The notes: a model not told the origin generated them from the letters alone. Numbered from the stretch's first letter, positions 7,973 to 15,492 are shown. The stretch is DNA of 20,781 nucleotides from Egerieimonas sp900552095 (GCA_902469965.1 CABREP010000040.1:1-20781); one strand, 5' to 3'. Made by a program: numbers and translations.

Positions 7973-8219
7973 TTAACTCTTTCTCGATTCCAGTTCCTGC
8001 AGTTCTCTCGAAAACATTTCCATGATATCCCCCACATTCCGGCATAAACGATAGATCTCTTCATAAAAACAGCCAGGCATCCCGTCTGTCCCGGATCCCT
8101 TTATCGTGATAGATCTGCTGGAAAATGTCAAACGGAACAAAACAGAACTCCTGCAGCAGGGAGAGCAGCTCATTCTCTTCCCGTATCATGGGAAAGCAGT
8201 CTTTCAGTTTTTTTGCCAC
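7973..8219 (-). pseudogene. Remnant of an Rpn/PD-(D/E)XK nuclease family transposase
   Basis: The GTG at 8219 has AAAAAAGGAG seven bases upstream and opens 52 codons ending at a TGA (8061-8063). The reading continues in the +1 frame to a TAA at 7973-7975. From memory of the large Lachnospiraceae Rpn-type family, three pieces fit. AKKLKDCFPMIRE resembles the N-terminus. LLQEFCFVPFDIF plus IRDRRDAWLF resembles the part after the nuclease core. YEEIYRLCRNVGDIMEMFSR resembles the C-terminal helix. The nuclease core, roughly 190 residues, and about 20 residues before YEEIY are missing, and the second junction shifts frame at a TTTTT run. This is a decayed, internally deleted copy with no likely function. 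Assignment rests on remembered family patterns. Confidence 0.6.
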
Positions 8220-8321
8220 AGGCACGCTCCTTTTTTCATTTTTCTTTGTTATTTTTTTACCTATGAAATTCACAGATATGACAATTTTTATAAAATTTCC
8301 CCAAACATTTCTAAAACTAAA

Positions 8322-8369
8322 AAATATGCACAGTTTAAACCTTAATCCAGATTTAAACTGTGCATATTT
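8322..8369 (-). terminator. Terminator of the DUF5662 gene (xth operon end)
   Basis: Perfect 18-base inverted repeat, arms 8322-8339 and 8352-8369, loop 12 bases, starting 16 bases after the stop at 8386. On the minus strand the stem runs into ATATTTTTTAG. The stem is unusually AT-rich for a terminator, but its perfection and U-tract support the call. Confidence 0.75.
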
Positions 8370-8385
8370 ACATTCCAAATTTTCT

Positions 8386-8922
8386 TTATTTTTCTTTCAG
8401 ATACCTGTTTTTCATATACCAGATCAGTTTCTCTTCCCCATGATCCGCCAGGATCCGAAGCAGAGCTTCCATATCCCGTTTCACGTCTTTGTGAATGAAC
8501 CAAAGCTGCTGCGTTCCGTTCTGATAATACTCCAGAGGCGCTCTCTGTGTATACCGTTCTCCCAGATAGACCCGGGAAGCGCTGATCCGATCCATGATCA
8601 TTTCCGCAATATACTTCTTCGGCATGGGCATGCCGGTGATTCCTGTACCACAGCCGATCCCGTAATCGATCCAGTACTCAAAATGATGCCGGTTTCTCCC
8701 CTTGTGATGGAGCCAGGACAGGGACACCCCTGTGTCTTCCCTCTCTGCGTTGTTCGGGCTTCGGTCTCCCTGATAATATTTTGCTCCCACCAGAAATTCC
8801 GTGGGCGCATATTTTGACATATCGTGAAGCAGCCCCTGACGGTACAGCCCGATCCGGAAGCAATACTTCATGACCAGAATCTTATGTTTTGTGATTGTTT
8901 TAAAATGTCCCCATGGATTCAT
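8386..8922 (-). CDS. DUF5662 family protein
   Basis: Protein of 178 residues resembling the DUF5662 family of Firmicutes and their phages; no reaction is established to my knowledge. Visible features are an N-terminal HFKTITKHKILVMKYCFRIGL, then LLHDMSKYAPTEF, and a His-rich stretch WLHHKGRNRHHFEYW (about 70-84). The HD pair followed by clustered His looks like a metal-binding site, reminiscent of HD-type hydrolases, but that is inference. Its ATG overlaps the stop of the GH13 gene in a TCAT/ATGA arrangement, indicating translational coupling. It is the last gene before the terminator at 8322-8369. Confidence 0.8.
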   Translation of the reverse strand: MNPWGHFKTITKHKILVMKYCFRIGLYRQGLLHDMSKYAPTEFLVGAKYYQGDRSPNNAEREDTGVSLSWLHHKGRNRHHFEYWIDYGIGCGTGITGMPMPKKYIAEMIMDRISASRVYLGERYTQRAPLEYYQNGTQQLWFIHKDVKRDMEALLRILADHGEEKLIWYMKNRYLKEK

Positions 8923-10778
8923 ACTTCCTCTTCCTGCCTTCCGATCAAAACTAGGATAGTCCGCGGTTCTGCGGTGATAAACCGGTCTTCCTCCCTCTTT
9001 ATCTCCTCCCCGCTCTTCCTGAATCCTTCCTTCTTTCCGGTATCTGCCACTTCATACCAGCACATGCCTTCCTCCAGCCTGGGCAGCGCAAATGCATGAC
9101 TGTTCCAGTGCATATTGTAGGCCACATAAATCATCTCTTTCCTGGCCGGATCCTCATAGATCCGATTGTACATCATGCCAATCTGACGGCTGGTATTTTC
9201 CATCTGTGCATACCAGGCCCGATCACTGTGATAAGAAAGATCCGGACATCCCCGAGACTCATAGTCCATCAGACGCAGTTCCTCTCTCCCGTGCAGGATT
9301 TTGTGCTCCTTCCGGAAAGCCAGCGCATCGCGGATAAATTCCGTCAGTTCTTTATTTTTCTCCGCCTGATTCCAGTCTGTCCAGCCAATAGCATTATCCT
9401 GACAGTAAGCATTGTTATTGCCGCCCTGGGAATTTCCAAATTCATCTCCGCCATAAAAGAGCGGCGTCCCCTGGCTGAGCACCACCATCAGAACTGCATT
9501 TCTCACCTGACGCCGGCGCAGTTCCTGAACCGCCTGCTTCCTGCTGGCTCCTTCTGTCCCGCAGTTCCAGCTGAAATTATAACTGCAGCCGTCCCTGTTA
9601 TCTTCCCCGTTGCCTTCATTGTGACGGTAATCATAGGACACCAGATCCTGCAGTGTAAAACCATCCTGACTGGCCATATATCGAATCACACCGTGAGTCT
9701 CCGGATTTCTCCTGCTTTCCCTGCAGAACTCGGATACCTGATCCTCATCCCCCTTCAAAAATCTTCTGGCAGTATTCTGAAATCCCATGTTATACTCTGC
9801 CAGATTTCTGAGGGAAGGCTTTGCCCCCCCGTAGATTCCCCGATCATCTACTCCTGTAAAAATCAGCTTTGTTTTGGAAAAAACAGGTTCCTGCGCAATC
9901 AGCTTCTGTGGGATATCTTCCCCCAAAATGTGAAATCCATCTACATGGTAAATCATTTTCCACCAGCGCAGCACTTCCAGAATCCGCTGCCCACCGGTTC
10001 CCTTTACAAAAAAGAACTCCATAATGCACTCCATCCCTTCTGCATGGAGCGCCCGCACCAGATCCTGAAATTCTGCTGTCGGATCCCCTCCGCTGTAAGC
10101 TGATTTCGGTGCAAAATAGAATCCTCCGGTATATCCCCAGTAATTGAGCCGCCCGGGGCTTTTCTCACTCTGCTGATAGGGGCCTGACTCCGGTTCAAAG
10201 GGCGGAAGTTCCTGAAACTCGTAGGCCGGCATCAGTTCCAATGAAGTTACCCCCAGTGCTTTCAGGTATGGAATCTTCTCTTTCAGCCCGGCAAAGGTTC
10301 CCCTGCAGTTTACGCCGGAAGTCTTTTTCTTCGTATATCCCCTCACGTGCACCTTGTAGAAAACAGCCTCTTCATAGGGGATAAAAACACTCTCCTCCTC
10401 ACCGGGATTGATCCGGAAAATTCTTCCCCTCACCTGGTGCTCCCGCTCTTTTGTCTCTTCCCGGCCAAATTGTTCCCTCCCTGTCAGCGCTCGGGCACAG
10501 GGATCATGCACTACCTTTCCACCGATCCGATAATTATACTCATACTGCTCCGCATCCTGCTCCCTGATCCAGACCGCAGCCGTATCCCCCGTGCGGAATC
10601 TGTTTTCAAGCGGGATTTCATGCGCCGGTCGGACGCTTCCCTTCCGGTAGAGAAGCAGACTTCCCTCTTCCTGCCAGGGCAAAGTCACCGCAAAATTATA
10701 TCCGCCGTTCTGATAAGTAACTCCGGGAAGAAGCGGATTTCCTCTTTTTATCTCCGGCAGTCTCTTTTTCCTCTCCAT
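8919..10778 (-). CDS. GlgX-like GH13 family protein with degenerate catalytic site
   Basis: Alpha-amylase-superfamily protein of 619 residues related to glycogen debranching enzymes. The N-terminal region (about 15-110) looks like a CBM48-type beta-sandwich, followed by a TIM barrel and a small beta domain. GlgX landmarks remain: RHNEGNGEDNRDG and GGDEFGNSQGGNNNAYCQDN. The catalytic positions do not. The nucleophile Asp of GFRFD is Leu285 (GFHIL), the acid Glu of AEPWD is Thr308 (FTGVD), and the His of VHDG is Gln371 (SQDG), although its Asp372 stays. Region I DxxxNH reads EFFFVK. It is therefore probably not a normal glycosidase. I chose the ATG at 10778, 16 bases after xth with GGCAGGAAC upstream, over an ATG-less extension into xth. 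Binding or regulatory roles are possible. Confidence 0.85.
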   Translation of the reverse strand: MERKKRLPEIKRGNPLLPGVTYQNGGYNFAVTLPWQEEGSLLLYRKGSVRPAHEIPLENRFRTGDTAAVWIREQDAEQYEYNYRIGGKVVHDPCARALTGREQFGREETKEREHQVRGRIFRINPGEEESVFIPYEEAVFYKVHVRGYTKKKTSGVNCRGTFAGLKEKIPYLKALGVTSLELMPAYEFQELPPFEPESGPYQQSEKSPGRLNYWGYTGGFYFAPKSAYSGGDPTAEFQDLVRALHAEGMECIMEFFFVKGTGGQRILEVLRWWKMIYHVDGFHILGEDIPQKLIAQEPVFSKTKLIFTGVDDRGIYGGAKPSLRNLAEYNMGFQNTARRFLKGDEDQVSEFCRESRRNPETHGVIRYMASQDGFTLQDLVSYDYRHNEGNGEDNRDGCSYNFSWNCGTEGASRKQAVQELRRRQVRNAVLMVVLSQGTPLFYGGDEFGNSQGGNNNAYCQDNAIGWTDWNQAEKNKELTEFIRDALAFRKEHKILHGREELRLMDYESRGCPDLSYHSDRAWYAQMENTSRQIGMMYNRIYEDPARKEMIYVAYNMHWNSHAFALPRLEEGMCWYEVADTGKKEGFRKSGEEIKREEDRFITAEPRTILVLIGRQEEEV

Positions 10779-10794
10779 ACGTTCCTGCCTTTCT

Positions 10795-11556
10795 CTACAG
10801 ATTAAGGGAAATATCAAGCTCTACCGGACAGTGATCCGATCCCAACACTTCCGCGAGGATCTTCGCGTCCTCCAGCCTGTCCCTTAAACAATCCGACACA
10901 CAGAAATAGTCAATGCGCCAGCCTGCATTCTTTTCCCTGGCTTTAAAGCGGTAAGACCACCAGGAGTACGCCTGTTCCCGCTCAGGGTAAAAATAACGGA
11001 ACGTATCTGTAAACCCGCTTTCCAGAAGCTGTGTAAATTTTTCTCTCTCCTCATCGGTAAAACCGGCATTCCTGCGATTGGTTTTCGGATTCTTCAGATC
11101 GATCTCCTGATGAGCCACATTGAAATCTCCGCAGAAGACCACCGGATGTTTTTTCTCCAGTTTCTTCAGATAAGCCAGAAAATCCTCTTCCCATTTCATG
11201 CGGTAATCCAGCCTTGCCAGTTCACTCTGAGAATTCGGCGTATACACAGTGACCAGATAAAAATCCGGATATTCCAGTGTAATTACCCTTCCCTCCTGAT
11301 CATGCTCTTCTCTGCCGATCCCATACTGTACAGAAAGAGGCTCCTTCCTGGTAAAGACCGCAGTACCGGAATATCCTTTTTTCACCGCATAATTCCAGTA
11401 CTGAAAATACCCGGGGAGATTCAGATCAATCTGTCCCTCCTGCAGCTTGCTCTCCTGAATACAGAAGATATCTGCATCCGCCTCCCGGAAAAAATCTAAA
11501 AATCCTTTGGTGACGCAGGCCCGCAGGCCGTTCACATTCCACGAAATCAGCTTCAC
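10795..11556 (-). CDS. xth: Exodeoxyribonuclease III (AP endonuclease)
   Basis: Mg-dependent endonuclease/exonuclease/phosphatase-fold enzyme that cleaves DNA at abasic sites in base excision repair and degrades 3' ends. The 253-residue product carries the family set: WNVNGLRA with Asn7, IQESK with Glu35, YTPNS (105-109), GDFNVAH with Asp144 and Asn146, WRIDYF (213-218), and the C-terminal GSDHCPV with Asp241 and His242. Length and motifs match the ExoA/Xth type. The start has AAGGAGGAAGACGTG upstream. It leads the transcript that contains the GH13 and DUF5662 genes. Confidence 0.96.
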   Translation of the reverse strand: MKLISWNVNGLRACVTKGFLDFFREADADIFCIQESKLQEGQIDLNLPGYFQYWNYAVKKGYSGTAVFTRKEPLSVQYGIGREEHDQEGRVITLEYPDFYLVTVYTPNSQSELARLDYRMKWEEDFLAYLKKLEKKHPVVFCGDFNVAHQEIDLKNPKTNRRNAGFTDEEREKFTQLLESGFTDTFRYFYPEREQAYSWWSYRFKAREKNAGWRIDYFCVSDCLRDRLEDAKILAEVLGSDHCPVELDISLNL

Positions 11557-11596
11557 GTCTTCCTCCTTGCTTTTGGCAATTGCATTATTTGTTTTT

Positions 11597-11627
11597 AGTA
11601 TAGCACAGATATTTCAGATTTTGTAAA
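11597..11627 (-). promoter_or_regulatory. Probable promoter of the xth-GH13-DUF5662 operon
   Basis: On the minus strand TTTACA (11622-11627) and an extended -10 TGCTATACT (TATACT at 11597-11602), with a long 19-base spacer. It starts only 5 bases beyond the stop of the upstream decarboxylase gene. No terminator separates the two, so readthrough is also possible. Confidence 0.55.
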
Positions 11628-11632
11628 GAAAC

Positions 11633-13096
11633 TCACGCTTTTACACAGGAAAATACAGAAAAATCTTCTTTTGCCCCATGGACCGGCAGTCCTTCTTTCC
11701 GGAAAATTTCCAGATACTCCCAGATTTCTTCTGTCATCACTTCCCCCGGATAGATCACCGGGATTCCCGGCGGATACGGCGCCAGCGCCTGCCCGGCAAC
11801 CCGCCCCACCGCCTCTTTCCACGGAACATCCTCTTTGGGGGACGCCCACGCCTGACGCGGCGGGAGCACCTGCGGGGGGAGCGGCGGCACAGGCACGGAA
11901 AACCTTCTTTCTTTTCCATCCTTTTTTCTTCCTTCCCTCTCCCCGGACAGACTCCTTAGTCCTCCGATCAGACGGGCAATCTCTTCCTCTGTATTGGCAT
12001 AGGTAACCACTGCTACCGCATACCGGTGATCCGCCAGTTCCAGCGTCACTTTGCTCTTCTCATACAGAAGTTCCTGAAGACGAAATCCGCTGATCCCCAG
12101 CTCTTCTGCCGAAAGAATAAGCCGGGTGGGATCCACTGCCCGAATCCCTCCGCTTCCTTCCAGCTCTCTGCCCGGGCAAAAAATCCCCGGTATCTTCCTG
12201 ATCTCCGCTCTTGCCTGATCTGCCAGACATACTGCCCGCTCCATCATCGATTCCCCGCGGACAGCCAGCTCATAGCGGGCTGCATCCAGAGAAGCCATAA
12301 GAAGATAGGAAGGACTGGTACTCTGCACCATCCGAAGGGACTCCTCCACCCGATGCCGATCCACCAGCTGCCCCTGCAGATGAAGAAGGGAGCTCTGCGT
12401 CAGAGATCCCGTCACTTTATGGATACTCTGGCTGCACAGATCTGCTCCCTGCGCCAGCGCTCCCTCCGGAAGCCGCGGGGAAAAAGACAGGTGGGCGCCG
12501 TGGGCCTCATCCACCAGAAGCATGACTCCCTTCCTGTGACAGATCTCCCCAATCGCCCTCAAATCACTGCACAGCCCATAATAAGTCGGACTCACCACAA
12601 ACACGGCCTTTGCCTCCGGGCAGGCTGCAAGCCCTCTCTCCACCGTCTCCGGGGAAATGCCGCCCACCAGACCGTTCTCAAGAAGTTCCGGCTCCATCCA
12701 GACCGGAACAGCTCCGCTCATGATCATTCCCATCAGGATCGACTTGTGCGCGTTGCGGGGAACCAAAATCTTCTCCCCCTCCCAGGCCGATGCCAGTACC
12801 ATGGCCTCATTTCCACAGGTCGTCCCATTTACCAGAAAATACGCCCGCTCGGATCCAAAAGCTTCCGCCGCCAGTTCCTGCGCCTCCCGGATCACGCCCC
12901 GGGGATCGTGCAGATCATCAAGCCCCTCCGCCTCCGAGAGGTCATAGGCAAAAATCCCTGTTCCAGTCTCCTTTGTCCATCTCTCGCTGATCCCCCGCTC
13001 AAAACGGTGTCCCGGAATCCGGAAATACGCCGGTGCCTGGTTCTTGTAAGCGGTCAGCGCATCCAGAAGCGGTGTTCTTTCCTGTCTGTCTCCCAT
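11633..13096 (-). CDS. Orn/Lys/Arg decarboxylase-family PLP enzyme, short form
   Basis: Fold-type I PLP enzyme of the ornithine/lysine/arginine decarboxylase group, which releases CO2 from a basic amino acid to give a polyamine or its precursor. The 487 residues match the short SpeA/YaaO type rather than the roughly 700-residue inducible enzymes. Visible are PAYFRIPGH (22-30), DDLHDPRG (60-67), LVNGTTCGNEAM (88-99), the cofactor Asp in DEAHGAHL (196-203) and the Schiff-base Lys227 in SQSIHKVTGSLTQSS. The C-terminal domain includes YPPGIPVIYPGE. The ATG at 13096 has GGGAGGAAACT just upstream. A longer frame to 13231 runs back through the ilvE terminator and is unlikely. Which amino acid is used is not clear. 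Confidence 0.9.
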   Translation of the reverse strand: MGDRQERTPLLDALTAYKNQAPAYFRIPGHRFERGISERWTKETGTGIFAYDLSEAEGLDDLHDPRGVIREAQELAAEAFGSERAYFLVNGTTCGNEAMVLASAWEGEKILVPRNAHKSILMGMIMSGAVPVWMEPELLENGLVGGISPETVERGLAACPEAKAVFVVSPTYYGLCSDLRAIGEICHRKGVMLLVDEAHGAHLSFSPRLPEGALAQGADLCSQSIHKVTGSLTQSSLLHLQGQLVDRHRVEESLRMVQSTSPSYLLMASLDAARYELAVRGESMMERAVCLADQARAEIRKIPGIFCPGRELEGSGGIRAVDPTRLILSAEELGISGFRLQELLYEKSKVTLELADHRYAVAVVTYANTEEEIARLIGGLRSLSGEREGRKKDGKERRFSVPVPPLPPQVLPPRQAWASPKEDVPWKEAVGRVAGQALAPYPPGIPVIYPGEVMTEEIWEYLEIFRKEGLPVHGAKEDFSVFSCVKA

Positions 13097-13152
13097 AGTT
13101 TCCTCCCGTGTTTTCCTCTCTTTTCCTGTCTCAGATCCATAAAAAGAAAAAA

Positions 13153-13194
13153 AGCGCCGCACAAGCTCTGTCTTACCCTGTCCTGTGCGGCACT
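13153..13194 (-). terminator. Rho-independent terminator of ilvE
   Basis: Arms 13153-13163 and 13184-13194 form an 11-base stem including one G-U pair around a 20-base loop, then TTTTTTTCTTTTT on the minus strand. It sits 18 bases after the ilvE stop and upstream of the decarboxylase gene. Confidence 0.85.
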
Positions 13195-13212
13195 TCTGAG
13201 CACTTTTTTCTT

Positions 13213-14274
13213 TTATACTTCTACGGTCCATCCATACTTATCTTCTTCGGTTCCCCACTGGATCCCTGTCAGATAATTATAAAGTTTCTGTGTCAGCTCA
13301 CCGGTTTTAAATCCGTTGACTTCCACTTTGTCATCCCGGTAAATGAATTCTCCCACCGGAGAGATCACAGCCGCAGTACCTGTCCCGAAAGCTTCCTCCA
13401 GCCTTCCTTCATGCCCTGCCTTCATCAGGTCATCAATCGACAGATGTGTCTCATTTACCTTATACCCCCAGTCGCGCAGGATGTGAATAATCGAATCTCT
13501 GGTCACGCCCGGAAGAACCGTCCCCTCTATCGGAGCGGTATAGATCTCATTATCGATCTTGAACATAATGTTCATAGTTCCCACTTCCTCCACATACTTG
13601 CGGTTGACGCCATCCAGCCACAGCACCTGAGAGCAGCCCATCTTCTCAGCCTTCACCTGACCCGCTATGGAAGCCGCATAATTGCCTCCGCATTTGGTAA
13701 ATCCGGTTCCGCCTTTGACCGCACGCACATACTCATCCTCCACCAGGATACGCACCGGATTTACTCCTTCTTTATAGTAAGCGCCCACCGGACAGCAGAT
13801 CACTATGAACTTATAGGCATTCGCCATATGTACCCCCAGAGACGCTTCCGTTGCAAACATAAACGGACGGATATACAGGGAGGTTTCCGGTTCTGAGGGA
13901 ACCCAGTCCGCCTCTACTCTGACCAGCTCCCGCACCGCTTCAATAAACATTTCCTCCGGAAATGCAGGCATACACAGGCGCTCGTTCGACCGGATCATGC
14001 GTCTCGCATTCATTTCCGGGCGGAACAGCTGGATTTTTCCTTCTTTTGTCCGGTAAGCCTTCATTCCCTCGAAGGTTTCCTGGGCATAATGGAGGGTCAC
14101 GCAGGCCGGCATAAGGGAAATCGGTTCATGGGGCTCAATCCGTGCATCATGCCATCCTTGCTCCCTGTCCCAGTCCATGACAAACATATAGTCAGTCATA
14201 TAGGCTCCGAATCCCAGATTCTTCTGATCCGGCTTTTCTTTCAGCTGCGCTCTTTCAATAAATTTAATTTCCAT
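13213..14274 (-). CDS. ilvE: Branched-chain amino acid aminotransferase
   Basis: Fold-type IV PLP enzyme for the final step of valine, leucine and isoleucine synthesis and the first step of their breakdown, using 2-oxoglutarate/glutamate. The product of 353 residues is in the size range of type II BCATs. Schiff-base Lys194 is in GFTKCGGNYAAS, the conserved Glu is in YVEEVGTMNIMF (227-238), and FGTGTAAVISPVG binds the cofactor phosphate. ETFEGMKAYR and LFRPEMNARRM are typical. The ATG at 14274 has GAGGAGGAAG nine bases upstream. The frame is open to a TTG at 14295, but that codon lies ahead of the RBS. The gene stands alone with its own promoter and terminator. No T-box leader is visible. Confidence 0.96.
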   Translation of the reverse strand: MEIKFIERAQLKEKPDQKNLGFGAYMTDYMFVMDWDREQGWHDARIEPHEPISLMPACVTLHYAQETFEGMKAYRTKEGKIQLFRPEMNARRMIRSNERLCMPAFPEEMFIEAVRELVRVEADWVPSEPETSLYIRPFMFATEASLGVHMANAYKFIVICCPVGAYYKEGVNPVRILVEDEYVRAVKGGTGFTKCGGNYAASIAGQVKAEKMGCSQVLWLDGVNRKYVEEVGTMNIMFKIDNEIYTAPIEGTVLPGVTRDSIIHILRDWGYKVNETHLSIDDLMKAGHEGRLEEAFGTGTAAVISPVGEFIYRDDKVEVNGFKTGELTQKLYNYLTGIQWGTEEDKYGWTVEV

Positions 14275-14312
14275 CTCTTTCTTCCTCCTCGCCAAAACAA
14301 AAACTACTTTCT

Positions 14313-14342
14313 AGTATAAAACTGCCTCCCGCACCGCGTCAA
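14313..14342 (-). promoter_or_regulatory. Sigma-A promoter of ilvE
   Basis: On the minus strand TTGACG (14337-14342), an 18-base spacer and TATACT (14313-14318). It gives a leader of about 30 bases, too short for a T-box or attenuator. Confidence 0.7.
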
Positions 14343-14373
14343 TAGCAAATCTCACACCCACGCAAAACTCTGA

Positions 14374-14402
14374 TTGCTTTTTATCCGTTTTTATAGTAAA
14401 GT
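14374..14402 (+). promoter_or_regulatory. Possible promoter of the DUF1292 gene
   Basis: TTGCTT (14374-14379), a 17-base spacer and TAAAGT (14397-14402), about 30 bases before the ATG at 14435. Both boxes match four of six consensus bases. The region is AT-rich and divergent from the ilvE promoter. Confidence 0.4.
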
Positions 14403-14434
14403 AAAAGTAATCTTGAAAGAAATGAGGTACGACT

Positions 14435-14800
14435 ATGAGCGACATGGAAAAAAATCAGAGCGCTGCCTGTGACGGCGACTGCACTTCCTGCGGCAGCAGC
14501 TGCGGCTTCGGAGAGTCCGATGCAACTGTAACCCTGACCCTGGACGACGACACTACCATCGAGTGCGCCGTTCTGACCATCTACCCCGCCGGCGGCAGAG
14601 AGTACATTGCTCTGCTTCCTCTGGATGAAAACGGTGAAAACCAGGACGGAGAGGTATATCTGTACCGCTTTGTTCAGGGATCCGGAGAAGAACCCATGCT
14701 GGAAAATATCGAAGATGACGAAGAATACGAGACAGCTTCCGATGCTTTCGATGAACTGCTTGACAAAGCTGAGTTCGACGAACTGGTAGAAGAAGAATAA
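14435..14800 (+). CDS. DUF1292 domain-containing protein with N-terminal cysteine cluster
   Basis: Small acidic cytoplasmic protein of 121 residues. The central part (about 30-84), with TVTLTLDDDTTIECAVLTIY, REYIALLPLDE and GEVYLYRF, fits the DUF1292/YrzB family of Firmicutes, whose function is unknown. The N-terminus has four clustered cysteines, C12, C16, C19 and C23, in CDGDCTSCGSSCG, which could bind a metal ion. The C-terminus is very acidic, with many Glu and Asp after residue 88. Start choice: ATG 14435 with GAGGT 8 bases upstream; a second ATG three codons later is possible. It is a lone plus-strand gene with its own terminator. Family members often sit near ruvX-type genes, but not here. 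Confidence 0.88.
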   Translation: MSDMEKNQSAACDGDCTSCGSSCGFGESDATVTLTLDDDTTIECAVLTIYPAGGREYIALLPLDENGENQDGEVYLYRFVQGSGEEPMLENIEDDEEYETASDAFDELLDKAEFDELVEEE

Positions 14801-14810
14801 AAAACCGCAC

Positions 14811-14846
14811 AGCGGGTGCAGATTTCATAAGAAATCTGCACCCGCT
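14811..14846. terminator. Bidirectional terminator between the DUF1292 gene and the truA operon
   Basis: Perfect 16-base stem, arms 14811-14826 and 14831-14846, with a tetraloop. On the minus strand it is followed after a few bases by TTTTTTATT, ending the truA-glf-DUF6553 transcript. On the plus strand CTGTTCTTTCC follows, a weaker U-tract, ending the DUF1292 transcript 11 bases after its stop. Confidence 0.88.
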
Positions 14847-14871
14847 CTGTTCTTTCCCGCCTTTTCTCCGC

Positions 14872-15492
14872 TCACGCATCCAGCCTTACCGAAGAGTTTG
14901 GAAATTTCTCATTATAGCAATCTGTCACTGCCTGCGTCAGCACCCGGAACTCTCTCTCCATCTTCGCTTCCCGGGGAAGTTCATAGAAAGTTTCCCGGAT
15001 CTCCTGCCCGATCTTATTATGCAGGGTCGTATCTTTCATCTGTCCCATTCCCATCAGAACAGAACTGTAACTTTTATCTGAAAGGCAGAGATCTATATAA
15101 CAGTTCCCCATATGGAAAAGTTCATCATAGAGAAGCTGTTCCTTTAAACTGCCCGGCTCCTCTCCCCAATCCAGGCAAAGATCTGCCCTCACCTGCGCCA
15201 GATCCCGTTTCATCTTTCTCCCGTAGAAGAATGATTTCCGGTTTCCGTAAATATAGCGCAGCGACATCCAGGCCCGGATAAAGTAATCAATCTCTCCTGA
15301 ATTCTTTTCCTTTCCTTCGTATCTTCTCTCCCAGAGTTCCATCCGAAGCTGGTTCTCCTCCGGCTCTTTTCCCTCTGCGATGCGGGCTGTAAGAGCTTCC
15401 TTCCTTTTTTCAGGATCTTTTACCCCGTAAAAACTCTCCGGCCATTCCAGAAGCTGCTCTTCCTGTCTCTGCTTTGTCACCTTACGTATCAT
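14872..15492 (-). CDS. DUF6553-type protein of unknown function
   Basis: Product of 206 residues with no membrane segment or signal peptide. It resembles what I recall as the DUF6553 family in Lachnospiraceae: ELWERRYEGK, EIDYFIRAWMSLRYI (about 67-81), a basic stretch FFYGRKMKRD, then LLYDELFHMGNCYIDLC and the Tyr/Ser-rich YSSVLMGMGQMKD. It is predicted to be mostly alpha-helical. No catalytic motif is recognisable. The ATG overlaps the glf stop by 4 bases (TCAT), so it is translationally coupled to Glf and is the last gene before the terminator. Any role in galactofuranose metabolism would be guesswork from position alone. Confidence 0.72.
   Translation of the reverse strand: MIRKVTKQRQEEQLLEWPESFYGVKDPEKRKEALTARIAEGKEPEENQLRMELWERRYEGKEKNSGEIDYFIRAWMSLRYIYGNRKSFFYGRKMKRDLAQVRADLCLDWGEEPGSLKEQLLYDELFHMGNCYIDLCLSDKSYSSVLMGMGQMKDTTLHNKIGQEIRETFYELPREAKMEREFRVLTQAVTDCYNEKFPNSSVRLDA

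Noticed and set aside
8061..8066. Programmed frameshift in the Rpn-type remnant
   Set aside because: The TTTTT run could allow slippage, but about 20 family residues are missing at the same point and the nuclease core is lost, so decay explains it better.
8322..8369. Terminal inverted repeat of a small mobile element
   Set aside because: The arms are 12 bases apart, directly follow a stop codon and end in a U-tract, so a terminator is the simpler reading. No matching repeat flanks the Rpn remnant on its other side.
9096..10103. Plus-strand open frame of 335 codons
   Set aside because: Antisense to the GH13 gene, no recognisable domain; a mirror frame of a GC-rich third-position gene.
12026..13276. 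Long plus-strand open frame of 416 codons
   Set aside because: It is antisense to the decarboxylase gene, matches no family, is rich in His, Arg and Pro as expected of a shadow frame, and has no plausible ribosome site.
14275..14434. T-box or attenuator upstream of ilvE
   Set aside because: The predicted leader is only about 30 bases and contains no T-box consensus or terminator.
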